From Tubiluchus corallicola (taxonomy: Eukaryota > Priapulida > Priapulimorpha > Priapulimorphida > Tubiluchidae), in assembly GCA_030141605.1 (NCBI GenBank), contig JAQGDQ010000072.1, positions 553,001-617,000 on the forward strand: a stretch of 64,000 nt of DNA. The letters are read 5' to 3'. How positions within the stretch are numbered: position 1 is the first letter of the stretch; each line of letters starts with the position of its first letter. The notes beneath the pieces are model-generated. The model made no database searches. It worked only from the letters and a program-made list of their open reading frames with translations, and had not been told where the DNA came from. Below, one piece after another: positions 39,910 to 53,600 of this stretch. Both the position numbers and the translations under genes were made by a program.

Positions 39910-40660
39910 CCTCCAGTCCTAACACTGGAGCAATAATCACACCTCAAGCTTCAATTAATAGAGAAAAGTAGTAAACAAAAATTTAGCATATTCTTCTGCC
40001 GGGCACAGTTAGGTTTGAATGTGCACTGTAAATTTAAACTTTACAGTGAAATTTTTTAAATGGAAATGGGTTTTATTGGGAATCAATTTAGGGGGTTACT
40101 GGCTTCCATCTTGGAGCGTGCCGATCAGCATTAACAAATACTCATCAATGCTTGGTGCCTTCGATTATAATTACCAGAAGAAAATTCAGGTGTGGGGGAA
40201 TTTGCTCAGTATGTGATTATTAAATACCTGTATTTACTTTAGTTGTCTAAAATGTCAATTCCGGTCTAAAACAGCAATAATTCTTTGAAACGAAGTATTA
40301 TTTTTGTAAACGTGCATGAAGCGAGGCGTGCCATGTGGAAAATGACGTAATCTTCAAATTTTGTAGCCACCGCACGAATGTTGTGCTCTTATCTAGGGAC
40401 TTCATACGCAGCGTTCAACCAGAACAGTAAAAAAAATTACTTGATATAACCAATAGCGTCTGATTATCCTCTGATTTCGAGTGAAGCGTCTCTTTGGAAT
40501 GGATATCAACTTTCCTCTTTAAACGTTGAACTCCTTTTAACCACTCACCTATAAGGATTGAGGAATATAAACAATGTCTGTTATTTGTTTCTGTTTTCTG
40601 TTCTTAAATTAAATTTAGCTTAATTACTATAGTAAAAAATCAGCAGTACTTCACTTTAAA
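39910..40660. other. Upstream flank of sulfotransferase
   Basis: An open frame at 40019-40216 on the plus strand is unrecognised. No convincing upstream exon of the sulfotransferase was found. Confidence 0.35.
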
Positions 40661-40689
40661 TTCATTGGACCTAGTACTATGAAATTTAT

Positions 40690-42780
40690 CATTTAATTGA
40701 ACTGGATTATTAAAAAAGATTGGGTGTAGTTTTTTAACTGTTTTATACATATATGTATAAACTTCAAATAGGTATATATATATATATATACCTAAGTTAT
40801 AATTAAATAAATCATCAGCTAATAATATTTTACATTCTTTAAATGGGTGTTATCTATATGTGCCCTTCTAATTTGTTTATAAAGAATATGCAAAAATTTT
40901 CTTTGGGGTACATTTAGGTTAGCTAATTTTGAAATAAATGTTTTTCCCCAAAGAATGGAACAGTAATTAAGATAAGGAAGAATTAAGCTATTATATAATG
41001 TAATTGCCTTTCTGGGGATTAATTGCTTTTAACAAACATTCTATTTCATTTACTGTAACCGGTTTAAAGAAGTATGAGTCCATGTACTTCCCATTTAGAT
41101 AGTTTATTGTAGAATAATTTGCGGGGCGTATTTGTTCTGCTAATTTGTGACCTATCGTTGTAATCATTGAAAGCATCAACTACATTTTTTGTCTTTAGTT
41201 ATTAATTTGTTATCTATCTTTAATTTAACAACATGCGATTCTTTGTGCTTTTGCATAAGGTTTTTCATAGTATACCATGTTCGTTTAATGCCATTTTTAT
41301 GTTTCTCTAATTGGTTTTTGTAGTAATCTAATTTAGAAGTTTTGACTAGACCATTTACTTTGTTCCTGGGTGTTTTATAGTTGTCTATTGTTACATTATT
41401 TTTTCCTTTAACAAGATTACGATACATTCTGCTTTTCCTTTTAATGGAAATCAGCATGCCTTTTGTTATCCAGGGCTTTTTGAAATTGCTATTAAAGGAT
41501 ACAAATTTCTCTTTTACGTGGTTTTTATATGTATTTGAAATTATTTGAAAAAAAAACTGTTATATGGTTGTTCAGGATTATTGTTTGATAATACTGTAGT
41601 AAAGTCAGCAATTGAAAATTCATTTTAAAGTGATTCTTTTCTGTGAAATTGTATATAACTTGATTTCTGTAGATGTTACTAGTAAAGGGATTTGTTTGAT
41701 CTATTATAAGGAAAACAGGTAAGTGGTCTGTAATGTCATTTGAAAAACATTCTGCTTTACACGAGTCTTGAATTACGTTGGTAAAAATGTTATCTGTTAG
41801 GGTTGCAGAATGACTTGTTATCCTAGTAGGTCGAGTTATTGTCGGAATTAGAAACTTAGTAAATAATGGGTCTAAAAAATCATTTGTATCGTTGTGTTCT
41901 GCAAAGTTTAAAAGATTTATGTTTGTGTCACCTAAAATGAAAATTAGTTTGTTTTGATCATTTGGTTTGGTAATTGTATTGAAGAACGTGTCTGAGAATG
42001 GAATACGACTTTCACCTGGTGTTCTATATACTGAACCCAATCAATATATTTTTCCCGTTTGACACTGTAATCTCAATAAAAAGCATTTCAATATTTTCAT
42101 TGGTTACATTAAATCTTTACGAACTGTATACACAATGTCGTTTCTTACAAAGAGAGTAACCCCACCACCAGATTTATGCTTCCTATTCAAACCAAGAAAA
42201 TTATACCCAGGTAAATGAAATTCCAGGGTCCATTCAGCAGTTAACCACGTTTCAGTAAGTGCTATTACAGAAAATCTTTATTCGATTACCTTAAGAAATG
42301 CTGCTAGGTAATCAAAATTAGCTCTTAAACTTCTAATATTGAAATGTAAAAGAGACAATGGATTTTTGAATTTTAACTTGTAGAGTAGAGAGTGGAATTG
42401 ATCTTCTGAATAGTATTTACTACCTGTTAAATTAATATTGTGAGTAAAAAATCTATTGTCTGGGTCAATACTATCTATGGTTTCTTAATCGGATCCAAAA
42501 GAATTAGGAATTAATTCAAGTGAGTATTTTTCATTAAAAATAAAATTGAAATTAGTACTTTGGACTTGATGTAAAAATTCACTGTCATCTGAAATATTGT
42601 GGAAATGAAATATGGACTGCAGACACGGCGGACACAGCCAGCCATCATTATTTTAAATTATATTATCATAGTGATCAATTGTAAGTTCTGTACATTTTAA
42701 ATGCGTATAATTTTGACAGTGTCCACAAAAAAGACTCTTTTGGTTTATTCTCACGTTCCTGGCGCAATACATGGTACATG
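40690..42780 (-). mobile_element. PHD-endonuclease LINE with internal deletion
   Basis: Minus-strand order: a PHD finger (LFCGHCQNYTHLKC, WLCPPCLQSIF, about 42750-42600); endonuclease with SLLHFNIRSLRANFDYL near 42340, ALTETWLTAEW near 42250 and the open stretch 42040-41525 (ILGDTNINLLNF, TRPTRITSHSATLTDNIF); linker 41457-41176; and the start of RT 41179-40991 (LKAINPQKG). The frame then jumps directly to LPYLNYCSILWGKTF near 40970, a post-RT segment, so most of RT is deleted. It is the same family type as 28271-30990. A short (TA)n tract interrupts the tail near 40775. Confidence 0.85.
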
Positions 42781-44040
42781 TAGATATGACCATGGTTAAT
42801 GATGATGAAAATGATGTAATGTGATGATAAAAAATAAAAAAAAAAGTTAATGAGTATGGGGTCAGAAGTAAAAAAATGTGGGCATATGTGATAATCAGGA
42901 GTTGAAGAGTTTACATGGAACAGCCATGAATGATAATGTTTAAAAAGTTTCGATTCATAAATTTAATGTCATTACTATTATACAATAGTGTTTGAGGCCA
43001 CAACAAGAAACTTTACGAGAAATGTGTACGTATAAAAACATAAAGAAAATCGGCTAAGCAACACGTCTACATGTAAAATACTTATAGAAGTGCTAGCAGA
43101 CATGCACACACAAGCAATTAAAACACGCCCCGCTCTCCTCAACCACACGCTCTCGCACATGCACGAGCATATACATGCACACGAGTATTTAGCATAATTA
43201 TAGAAATATACAAGTAATTTATGTGTAAATGTAGGAACAGTACAATGTCTTTCAACGTATTAAGCAAAGTATGAAAGTATATACTACATAACGAACTACA
43301 AAACCGGTAATAGTATTTTATACATTCAAATGTTCAGGCAATCACTAGAAATATGCACGCATACACGTGGTACAAGGACACCTAATCAAAACGTACACAG
43401 CTACTGATAATGACGCACCGATTTAATGATACCTTCGCGGATCAAGAGATTTTCCGTTAGAATCAGAGTTTACATGACATTGATACACATAACAATTGTG
43501 CAGTAATATTCAGTGTGTACTAATCAAGTTTAGCAAACAGCGTACATTACTGTTGCATATACCTAAATGTTCAGTGCTTTCTCGGAGAATAATAAAATCT
43601 GAAACGGAATTTGCATAAAAATAAGCTATACTATAGGCGTATGACGGGATAATATGTTTAAGTTAAAGAAAATAACGAATGTAATGTTAAACTGAAGCCC
43701 GAGAAACTACAGAATCATAGGTATACGAAACGATAAACAAGCTAAACGTGTAATGATCACAGTTTATAATGTTCTGCTATTGATAGATTGTGTGAGTGGT
43801 TTAACAAAAGGCAACTATCTGCAGCGGCTTGCAAATGCGCTATTACACTTAGTGACGTAAACCCTTGATTACAACTTGATTAGGGTCCCTTCTTCTGCTT
43901 CTTCTTCTTCTTTGTGATACGTTAACTTCATCAAATTGAAGGCTCCAACACATAGCTGAGCTCTCAACTTGCGAATGTCATGTTAGCGTAAAACTTCAAA
44001 TAAAAAATAGTTTACAGTGGTGCATTAATAAGAGGCAGAA
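42781..44040. other. Intergenic, nothing firmly recognised
   Basis: No gene recognised. At 43837-43850 the 14 bases gcgctattacactt match the terminus of the elements at 13553 and 23038, without the rest of that element. A (CTT)n-like tract lies near 43895-43915. Confidence 0.4.
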
Positions 44041-44049
44041 ATATCCTAA

Positions 44050-46330
44050 AGCTCCTCAAGGTAGGTGCACCACACCCTACACCGTAAATCAACATGCGGT
44101 GGAGTACCTTAATCTAGTTTAGATCGAGTGTAGGACTGCCAAATTTGACTGTTAACTCTGGTAGGTGGTTCCATTCCTTCGTTGTGCGTGGGAAAAAAGA
44201 GTGAAAGTGATAATCGAAAGAAGAATATGGTATGTTGTATGAAAATGAATTCTCCGTGTACGTGAAGGAATAGTGTGACATTTTGGCTGGAGAGAGCTTT
44301 CAGGTAGTTGTGGATTTTGTAGAATATTATGAGCCTAACCATCCTGCGTCGCTCGGCTAGTGGGCACCAGTTCAGCTCTGTTGTCATGGCAGTCACACTT
44401 GATGTTAGCTCTTCTCTGAACTGAACCAACGGTGTCTGGATCCCAAATAGTCTAGCTATGTTCAAATGTCGGGTGCACAAGGCTCATGTATGCTCGCTCT
44501 TTAATCTGTATGTTTCTGTTTAATCAACATTTCGTTTTATATAAAGCCAAGAGTAGCGTTAGCTTTAGATGTAATCTGATCTACAAGTTAGTCCACCTGA
44601 CACGACGAGAGATATCGATACCAAGGTACTTGACTGAGGCCACATGCTTTAGCAGATGTTCCAGAAACATATATTGGTATCTCACTGGGCTCTGTTTCCT
44701 TGTTATACTAGTGACCTTATTCTTGTCAGGATGAAATTCCATCTTCCATTTGCTTGACCAAGCTATAAGATTATCCAGATCCACTTGAAGTATTCTAGCA
44801 TCTTGTTCATTACTTACTGCTAAGTCAACCATGGTGTCGTCAGCAAGCAGGTGCACTTTAAACCACAAACATCTGGCGATGTCATTTATGTAAAATAGGA
44901 ATAGGCACAGCCTAAGTGCGGATCATTGAGGAACTCGAGGTTTAACAGAGGATTTAGTGGAAGATGCAAATTCGACTACAACAGACTAAGTTCCATCACT
45001 CAGAAAGCTCCGTGACCAGCTGTTCACCATACCATCAATGCCATACGAGTAAACTTTCTCCATTGAATACCTATGGCTCTCCTTACCAAATGCCTTGGAG
45101 AAGTCAAGCACACAAAGGTCTGCCTGGAAGCCTAGCTGCATGTTTGTTGTTATATTATTGACCAGTTCGACCAGTTGTGTTTCACATGATCGATGGGCGC
45201 AGAAAATGTGTTATAATTGATAAAACATATTATGCCTATCAGTGTGATCCATAGTTTTAAATACGACACTAGTTAGGCTACTAGGACGGTAATTTGAACA
45301 AAGATATTTTTGACCTTTTTTAAAGATGAGGGTGACATTTGCATGCTTCCAATCTGTATGGACTACTCCAGATGATAATAATTTGTGAAAGATGTGAGTA
45401 AGTCAGCCAACTCATTACTCAGTTCCTTCAACACTCAATGACCTCAGGTTGTCAGGACCTGATGCTTTAGCGGGATTTAACTTCTTTAACAATTTTAATA
45501 TACCTGAAACTATTATACTGCGGGATAGATGGAACTGAGGGCATCACATGATTAATGAAGGTACCAGTCTCTCTCATAATGACACACTGGAATTGATTGT
45601 TCAAGGCTTCAGCTTTGCCCTTGCAATAAGTTTGCCACCTACATTTAAGGTAGCTTTATTGAAATCTATAGCTTTATGTTTGATAAATTCCCAAAAACGT
45701 TTCATTCCTAAAATTGTCTGACTACTGTGGAGTAATGATTTCGTTGATTTCATTCATTAATGTCCGTAGCGAATATTCTCTCTTATCAAAGCTAAAATTC
45801 TCTGCTCAGCTTGTGCACTGCCAGTACTAACTAATACTAGCTATTCTTACTAATAGAATATGCTCTATCTTTGTCGGGTTTTCTTTTTGAGTGCATTGTT
45901 GATCCACGGCTGACTGAGTTGTACCTTGTTAGTTCTGTGTGAGATTAATATGTTAATACCTCCGTGCAACTTGTCCTTCAGAAGGTTCCACAGTTCATCG
46001 GCTGTACGTACTGGTGCAATATTGAATATGGCAACTGATACCTGTTTGGTAAATTGTCGAAAACAATCCAGTTGACTTTATTATATAGTGGAATCGATGC
46101 CCAGCTTGTTCACTTCTTATATCACCAGAGCTTGAGAGGAGTACAAGGAGATGTCAAATATTGTCGACTTAAGAACTCTTGGTGTGGATTTATTCAACCC
46201 ACTTAAGTTAGCAAGCAGGCTAACTTCATCAAACCCTAACTTATTGGGCCCAATTTTAAAATCCACATCCAATATAATACCAGTAGCGATACATGACCTG
46301 TCACTAGTATGAAAAAGGTTTATAATAGTA
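44050..46330 (-). mobile_element. Decayed LINE on the minus strand
   Basis: From the 5' side: endonuclease and linker traces 46330-45900 (IGPNKLGFDEVSLLANLSGL, APVRTADELWNLLKDKL, QLSQPWINNALKKK); broken RT to about 44890; the catalytic block LADDTMVDLAVSNEQDARIL (44868 downward) then WSSKWKMEFHPDKN and VASVKYLGIDISRRV; and the C-terminal block TAMTTELNWCPLAERRRM then RLIIFYKIHNYLK near 44390-44290. This is a standard non-LTR ORF2 layout with many lesions. It differs from the PHD-type LINEs in this window. Confidence 0.8.
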
Positions 46331-46519
46331 ATCAGTAGTAACACAGAAAGCATAAATTCCTTCGTAGTATAAATCTTTAGCAAAATGCAACGCAGAATTA
46401 CATGGCATAGTCTAGCCCCATTTTCAGAAAAATGGAACCCTGGCGGCGTTTTTCTAAAAGTGAGCAACATAGCTAGTCTAGTCAATTTGACTATGCTGAA
46501 TCCAAAAAAGCTGTTCCAT

Positions 46520-48900
46520 CTCGAAAAATTAGCGAAAAAGTGTGAAAAATGCAAAAAACAAAATGGCCGCTAAGTTTTCGCACAATCAAGAGAAATTTCG
46601 TAAAATTAACATAAAGAAGCCATTATGAAATCTATTCCAGAGTAGTTGGATCTTCTTGAATCCAGAAAGCTGTTACTAGCCCCTGAATAACGCAAAGCAA
46701 GTCAAACAGCCCAATAAGTAAAAAACAAAATGGCCGACAGGATCCCGACATAATTGTCTAACAGAGCGGTGAAAATTCTGCACTACGTTAGAACCAATCA
46801 AGGTGATATGAGGCTCATCAAGCATCATCCAATATGGCTGCCATTTTGAAAATTATTGACAAAATAGATGTCTGTTTGCTAGTTTTGAAAGCCACATCCT
46901 ACTTGTTAGCACAGTTAATATAACGATTTTGTTGTCTAAATGTAGCTTTTCAGTTTCAAGGAATCAAGGAACCATAGGAAACACCTATGACCTCACCTTA
47001 GTTAGTATTTCAAGATAGCTGCCAAAATACTAGTAACTGCTTGTGTAATATATTAGCTATATTGCGTGACCTAAGGTAAATAGGATGGCCATCTCTATAT
47101 GTAGGCTTTAAATATGAAAGACTTAGGATAAGACCAATATGGTCAACATTTTCAAAATGGGTGAAAAGGTAGCTGTTGCTAGCTTATAAAAGCCATATCC
47201 TATGCTATATGAAAATGTGAATGCCATTGATCCTGAAAAAAATCACATCTGTAAGCAATCCATGCCAAAACTGTTTGCGACCAGACCACTCTTTGCACAG
47301 ATGGCGAGAAGAGGATGGCTTCATTCATCAAACAGAAGCGCTTTTAATTTAAGAAACACTACTAAAGCAGAACTTTCTAACTATTGCCTGAACTCATGTC
47401 TGCGCTGGGACGTTTTGCTGTACTCCTGTACGATGGTCCTAGGAGCTCATGTTTTTATTTTCTGCATGCATACCGACCTTAAATAAATATTTATGATATT
47501 ATCATCATGACAACGCTAGGACATTGATGTCAGTTTGCAAAGCATATAGAGGCTTGTTCACTAGAAAGGAAAGGTGTTTTGGTAACGATTCCCCCAACGT
47601 ATACCACACTGTTAGGGCACATCAGAAGAGTCGTATGTTGGGTAGGTGTTGACCCAGACATTGAACTCTGCCCTAGCACCAGATGTGGATTCCTTGACCT
47701 TGAAAAACTACATGTACACATCCAAATCATCACCTTATCTGCTTTGGCAACTGTGATGTAGCCTTGATATGCTAGCAATAGAGAGATCTTGTTGGCCATT
47801 TTGAAAGTGACTGCTGCACTGGACACTAATCTATAGCTTTTACTTTTGAAGCCCTGTATCTAGATTCCAGATGCCAAATCTACATATCTATATCTAAATT
47901 ATCAGCCTATCTGCCCTAGAACATGCAACATAGCTAATGTATTATACATGCAGCCATCTTGACCTTGAATATGACTTGATCCCAAAATAACTATTTTTAA
48001 CAAAACGGTGAAATTTTTTTATGTCTGAAAGTTACAAACTTTCCACAAAGCTAAAACCTATCAAACTGATTAATTTTGGATATGAGTCCAAACGAAAATC
48101 AGCCAATATTGTCACCATTTCAAAATGGCCTAGAAGCTGGAAGGCTGCTGCTAGTTTTTTAAAGCCGCATCTTAGCTGCTAGAGCAGATAAGTGTTTTTA
48201 AACGTTATATATAGGTGTAGATTGCTTGACTCATAAAACCTATATTTAAGTACCAAACTCGTCATCTTATCAGTTCTAATAGTTAAGATATAGGCCTAAC
48301 TTTTACATGCGAGCGAGCGATCTTATTGGTCATCTTCAAAATAGCACCCATATTGGGAGGATTTTTTGTTAAATCAATGTCCAATATTAGCCACCTTGAT
48401 TGTGCTAAATTTCATAACTTTTAGACCAAATGAGCAATTTTTAACGATTTTGCTGGACTATAATGTCGGGGACCCAGTGGCCATTTTCTTTTTTGCTTAT
48501 TTCTTATTGCATCCTGTTATTAGTCTACCCGTGTTTAGATGTCGAATTAATAAAAATGACTTGCTTTTTGCTTGTATAATGAATCTTTAGGTGAGACAGG
48601 TAATATAATTGATCAGCATAATTAAATTTTCTTTTTGTGTGGCGGCCATTTTGAAAACCGCGATAATTTTTGTAACAAAAATAATAGATGTCACATTGGT
48701 AAAGCTGGCTATGTTATCCACTTTTAGAAAAAATGCCCCCATAAATTTATAGAATCACTTTCAGGATTTGGACCAAGATAGCAAATGTTAGGTTCGCATA
48801 GATTTCACGTTCGCACAAGCGTGGTATACATCGCTGGACGCGGCAATATTGGCTAGAAATTTCAAGCCACTATCAGAGGTTGTTTTAGCTAAAATAAATC
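46520..48900. repeat. Degenerate tandem array, period about 310 bp
   Basis: The word pattern ccaatatggc.gccattttgaaaa recurs near 46835, 47140, 47785, 48105, 48325 and 48640. After several of these comes tgctagttttaaagccacatcct or a close variant (46875-46905, 47175-47200, 48150-48175). Spacings of about 305, 645, 320, 220 and 315 bp fit one unit of about 310 bp with one poorly kept unit and some indels. No open frame persists across units, so the short ORFs inside are chance. Confidence 0.6.
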
Positions 48901-50600
48901 AAATTCCATCGAAATCTGAATATTTAGTAAAAAGATACGATTTCTTGTTGTTAGAAGCGAGTCAGTTAGGCTTCAAAACTCCAATTTAGTAGAAAAATAA
49001 TTATAAATTTGTTGGAGGAACGTAGTCACACTACACAATCATTCAAAAACCTACTTCCCCTACTTCTACTGAAACATATAGGAAAAATAATATGGGTATT
49101 ACAGTTCCACCTAACTTAAAGTTCTTAAATTGTACAAATAAATTGTATATATTTATGTCAAGTGCACGCATGTATAGTCCAATATATGCTAACGAAGAAC
49201 GCATGTATAATCTAATATATACAATTATTGACTATCATTCTGATAATAATTGTGACATTAAAACTTACCGACGAACGTCTGATTAACAGCGTAATTAAAT
49301 ATAGATTGAAACTGCATTCCTAATAGTAAACACACACCAAAAAATATAAAGTTTTGCGTTCTGCACCTTCGGTTTAATAACTTTAAAGTCGCCATTAAAC
49401 GGAAATTGTCATTCATTCTGGACTCTTACGAATATTGTTCTTCTCATTTGTATGTTCCAAACTGACCTTTGATACATTGCACTGTAAGCGCTGGAGCAGA
49501 ACCGAAAGCTTCATCATACTCTAATGTGTATACAAGCCAATAGCTAAAATATTAAGCTACAGAAGTTAGTCGAATCAATAATTAACGCGAACCGAGCGGT
49601 TAATTTTACGCTGAAGAATAACCAGCTTACAGTATCTTATGCAGGCTCTTAGCAACAGTGTGTATTAATTAATACACGTAAAAGATCAATAGGCCTAGAT
49701 ATTTTGAATTGGATGAATGTAATGGATGAATTGGAACAAGTAATTTGTTCATAAAGCTGTCGAGATGGGTTTCCCGAATCACGCATCTTTCAGTCAAAAC
49801 TTTAATTTAAAGTTTGCACACCAGGATCATTTCTATAGCTGTTTCACTCTCAACTTGGTTTTTCCTCATTAAAAACAACGCTTGAGTTAGATCTTATTTT
49901 TCATGTCAAATTTTAATAAAATTTTGCCTTGGCAGGCACATAGGTAGGGCAACTCAGCTATCTTTGGGCAGAGCAAAATTATAACAGAAGTTTATTAAAA
50001 ATTCGGCAAACAAGCTTGATTGTTGGGCTGAAATTTTATACCTGACTCTAGAGGAAGGAAAGTTGTTACCTTCATGCAAGTAAGAGTAAATCGTTAGATC
50101 AAAACACTATCGGTATGTATTTGGAGAGAGAGTACACACCGTGTTTAGGGATATTAATTTGATAAACAAATTAATTGGTTATTGAAAAGCGTATTCACTT
50201 CGAAACGAGGCAATACGGCCATAAGTACTTGAGCGCCTGATTTTGTAAGTCTGCATTTTAGCAACAGATGGCAACACCTACACTCATCAATACCATCCAG
50301 CCAATCTGCTGAACATTGACGCACACTACAAGGCCCAATTTTGGTCGGCGAGAAAAATCTGATACATATTTTAGGTGACATTCATTGAATGCGTACCACG
50401 CCTCTAAGTTGCCCCTACTTATCAATAATGAATCTTAATTCTTGTCATTAGATATCGTTATGTTATGTAACACAATGTGTCACGTTAATGTGGTTCGCAA
50501 CACAAAATAAATGAGTGTAAATCGGAAAACGTTTTCCGCGCGAATTGTAAAGGAGAGCATCAAGTATGAGACAAAAGTTGCCCGAGATACATAGAAGAGC
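48901..50600. other. Intergenic, nothing recognised
   Basis: AT-rich sequence without a recognisable gene. A short open frame on the plus strand at 49092-49286 and one on the minus strand at 50154-50381 have no support. Confidence 0.35.
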
Positions 50601-50609
50601 TGAATCGTG

Positions 50610-53600
50610 TTAACCGTTCATAATGACAAGCAGTGATAAACATTTGACGGTTTACCAAATTAACGTAAACTATTTTTCCGTACGTTCCAAGCGTGCTCTT
50701 GACAATTACGTGAACCAAGCCAGGTATAATGTCATAGCCATACAAGAAACTAAAGTAGTAAATGATAGTGACTAATTAACTAATTACACACCGTTATTTA
50801 AAATCTCTAGACCATCCCGTGGCGGCTGTGCTTTGTTTGTTCATAATCAATACACGTGTTTGCAGAATCAGGAATTTAGAAGACAACTCAACTGACTCTC
50901 TGTGAGTTTTAATCCAGGTTAAAGGAGTAAATATCTTGGTAGCGTCTGTTTACATTCCTCCTGAGTCACCTAATCAACCGCAACAATTTCTCGCCTCGTT
51001 AGAAAAAGTTCATGATTATTCACAGAAACAATGTTTCTACGAGTATATGGCTGTGGGTGATTATAACGACAGAGATTTCTTGTGGGATAGCAAGACTAAT
51101 AACCATGGTAGCATTCTGACAAACTTCTTTATTAACTGTAATAGGTAGATGTGTATCATTCCGCCAAGATCAGAGACATTTAGTTCTTATAACGGCAAAG
51201 GTACCATAGACTTGATCATTTCATCTTCATCAGTGCACAATCGGCTAATAAAAAACGAGGTGCATAAAACCGTTGAACTTTTTACTGGCTCGCCAAACAT
51301 GGGCCACTTCCCAGTCAGTACTGATTTTGCCATTAAATTTCGTGAAACAAAGAACATTAAGGCCGTATATGATTTTAAATCTTGTAATTGGACAGTATGG
51401 TCCTCAAATTTAGAGGCTAAAATAAGGCAAGCTTTCCCACAAATTAATGAAATTGTGAATAATCGTGACCCAATTGAATTGTGGCGTGTTTTTAAAATAC
51501 TGTTGACTGAAACAAACGCAGAAACTTTGTCAACTGAAAGTATTTGTTCTCATTCAAAACCTTTTTGTCGCAACACTTGAGCAACTTATCTAATGAGCTA
51601 CGACAGCCGAGGAAGAATTACTTGAGATGCTCAAATTACACAAATAAATGGGCATACGAACAAGCAAAAAGTGTGTTTGAAGAGGAGCTGCAGGGAACTG
51701 CTGACAAGTGGTTTTATGAAAGACTGGCAGTGAATTTTGGAAATGCTACATAAAAGATCTTTTGTCCGAAGAGAACCCAAGATATCTGCATGCTAGAGCT
51801 AAGCGGGACAGTTTATACTGAAAAAGAGGGTATTTGTGATGTTTTGTATAGAAGTTTTTTAAGTGGCGACCATGTCTTAAATGCAGATTTTGATGGAAGA
51901 TGGAAACAATCAGTCATGGACGATTTATTGGATGTTTTTAATAATGCTATTAGCGTTGTAAATGAAAATTTTTTGAATTGTGATTTTACAATGTCTGAAA
52001 TTGTAACTGCTGTAAGGGAAACCTGGACTAGCAGTAAAAGTATTGATGCTGATGGTAATGGATGGCTGATACTGATAATCTTTCATCCATTAATGCTTAA
52101 GCATCTAGGGTTTTGGGCAAGGTGTGTGATTTTACATCTATCAAATTTAAGCTTGAATACAGGGGTGTGGCCATGGACCCAGTCTAAAATGATCTTTATA
52201 CGTAAAATAGGAAAAGAAAATTTCACAGACCCTTCAAGTTTTCGCCCTTTGTCAATTTCTTCGTACTTTGGTAAATTCACTGAACGATTAATAGCTAATA
52301 GATTAACACATTTCTTTTAGGAACATGATTTGATAGATGAAGAACAGGAAGGATTTGTGAAAAACCATAACACCAATAGGTATTTAGTGCGTTTAATTTC
52401 ATGCATTAAAGATAATCTATTACAAAATTTGCCCGGTTTAGCAGTTTGCTGTGATTTTCAACGAGCATTTGACAGTGTCTGGCTCGATGGACTTATGTAC
52501 AAATTCAGCAACGCAAACGTAAATGGTAAAATTCTACATTTAAAAAGAATTTTTTGTATAATAGGAGGGTAAATATGAGAATGGTGACTTCACTTCACAA
52601 TCATATAATTGCAAAGTAGGATTGCCACAAGGCTCTGTAATCTCCCCTTTATTGTTTATTTTTTATATTGCAGATATGTTTCGTGAAATTACTAGAGTTG
52701 ACAGTGTTGACTGTTTTAAGTACGCTGATGATGGTCCTATTTATGTAACTAGTGATAGTGACACAGAAACAATTAGGCTAGCTCACACCTGTTGTAATCT
52801 GCTCTATAACTGGTGTCATCGTTGACGTTTAATTTTAAACTATGCACCTGGTAAAACAGAAGTTATTCCTTTTTCTATGGATAATTTGACAGATAAATTA
52901 AATATTGGAAATGTTGACATAAATTACGTTAAAGACAGTACAATTTTGGGAGTTACCATAGATAACTCATTAACATTCAGTAAACACATTAATAATGTTA
53001 GAAAGAAGGCTTGGAACAGGTGGATGACAAATCGACGTAAACGTTATTTGTATAAAGGTTTTAGTTTGATGACAGTAATTGCATTGTTTAAGGCACTGGT
53101 ATTACCTATTATTTTATATGGTACCACTGCTTGGATGACTCGCAAACATGAGTCTCTTTGACGACCTAATTTATGACGTCATGAAAACTGTGAGGTTGTC
53201 GCTTCCACCCATCCCATGACAAGTTGGAGTTAATATTTGGATTACCGCCTTTAGAGATTATGTGGAAATGCTTAACAACGAAATTTATCTTAAAAACTTT
53301 ATCAATGCCGAACAGTGACCCTGTAACATTAAATTTGTTTCGACTAAATAACAGTCCTATACCTCTAAACAGGCACTTTTTACGTTTGGCTTTATTTGCG
53401 ATTAATGAATTTTTAAGAATAACCAAAGATTTTACTGCCGGAAATTTAGATTTACGAGAAATCCCCCAAGCAGTCATTAATATTAGTAAAAGTGATACTG
53501 ATATATTAGCAACATGGAAATGTAAGTGTCGCAACAGATATCTTTGTTGGGCATCTCCAGTTTATCCATATTCTTTACGTACAGCTCCCTTGAATATTCC

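Noticed and set aside
43895-43915. CTT tract as a regulatory element
   Set aside because: It is a short simple repeat with no supporting context.
46117-46554. 145-codon minus-strand frame as a separate gene
   Set aside because: Its lower half fits LINE endonuclease debris continuous with 44050-46330. The upper half has no support.
47202-47826. Open frames of 94-98 codons
   Set aside because: They lie within the degenerate 310-bp array, do not recur in other units and match no family.
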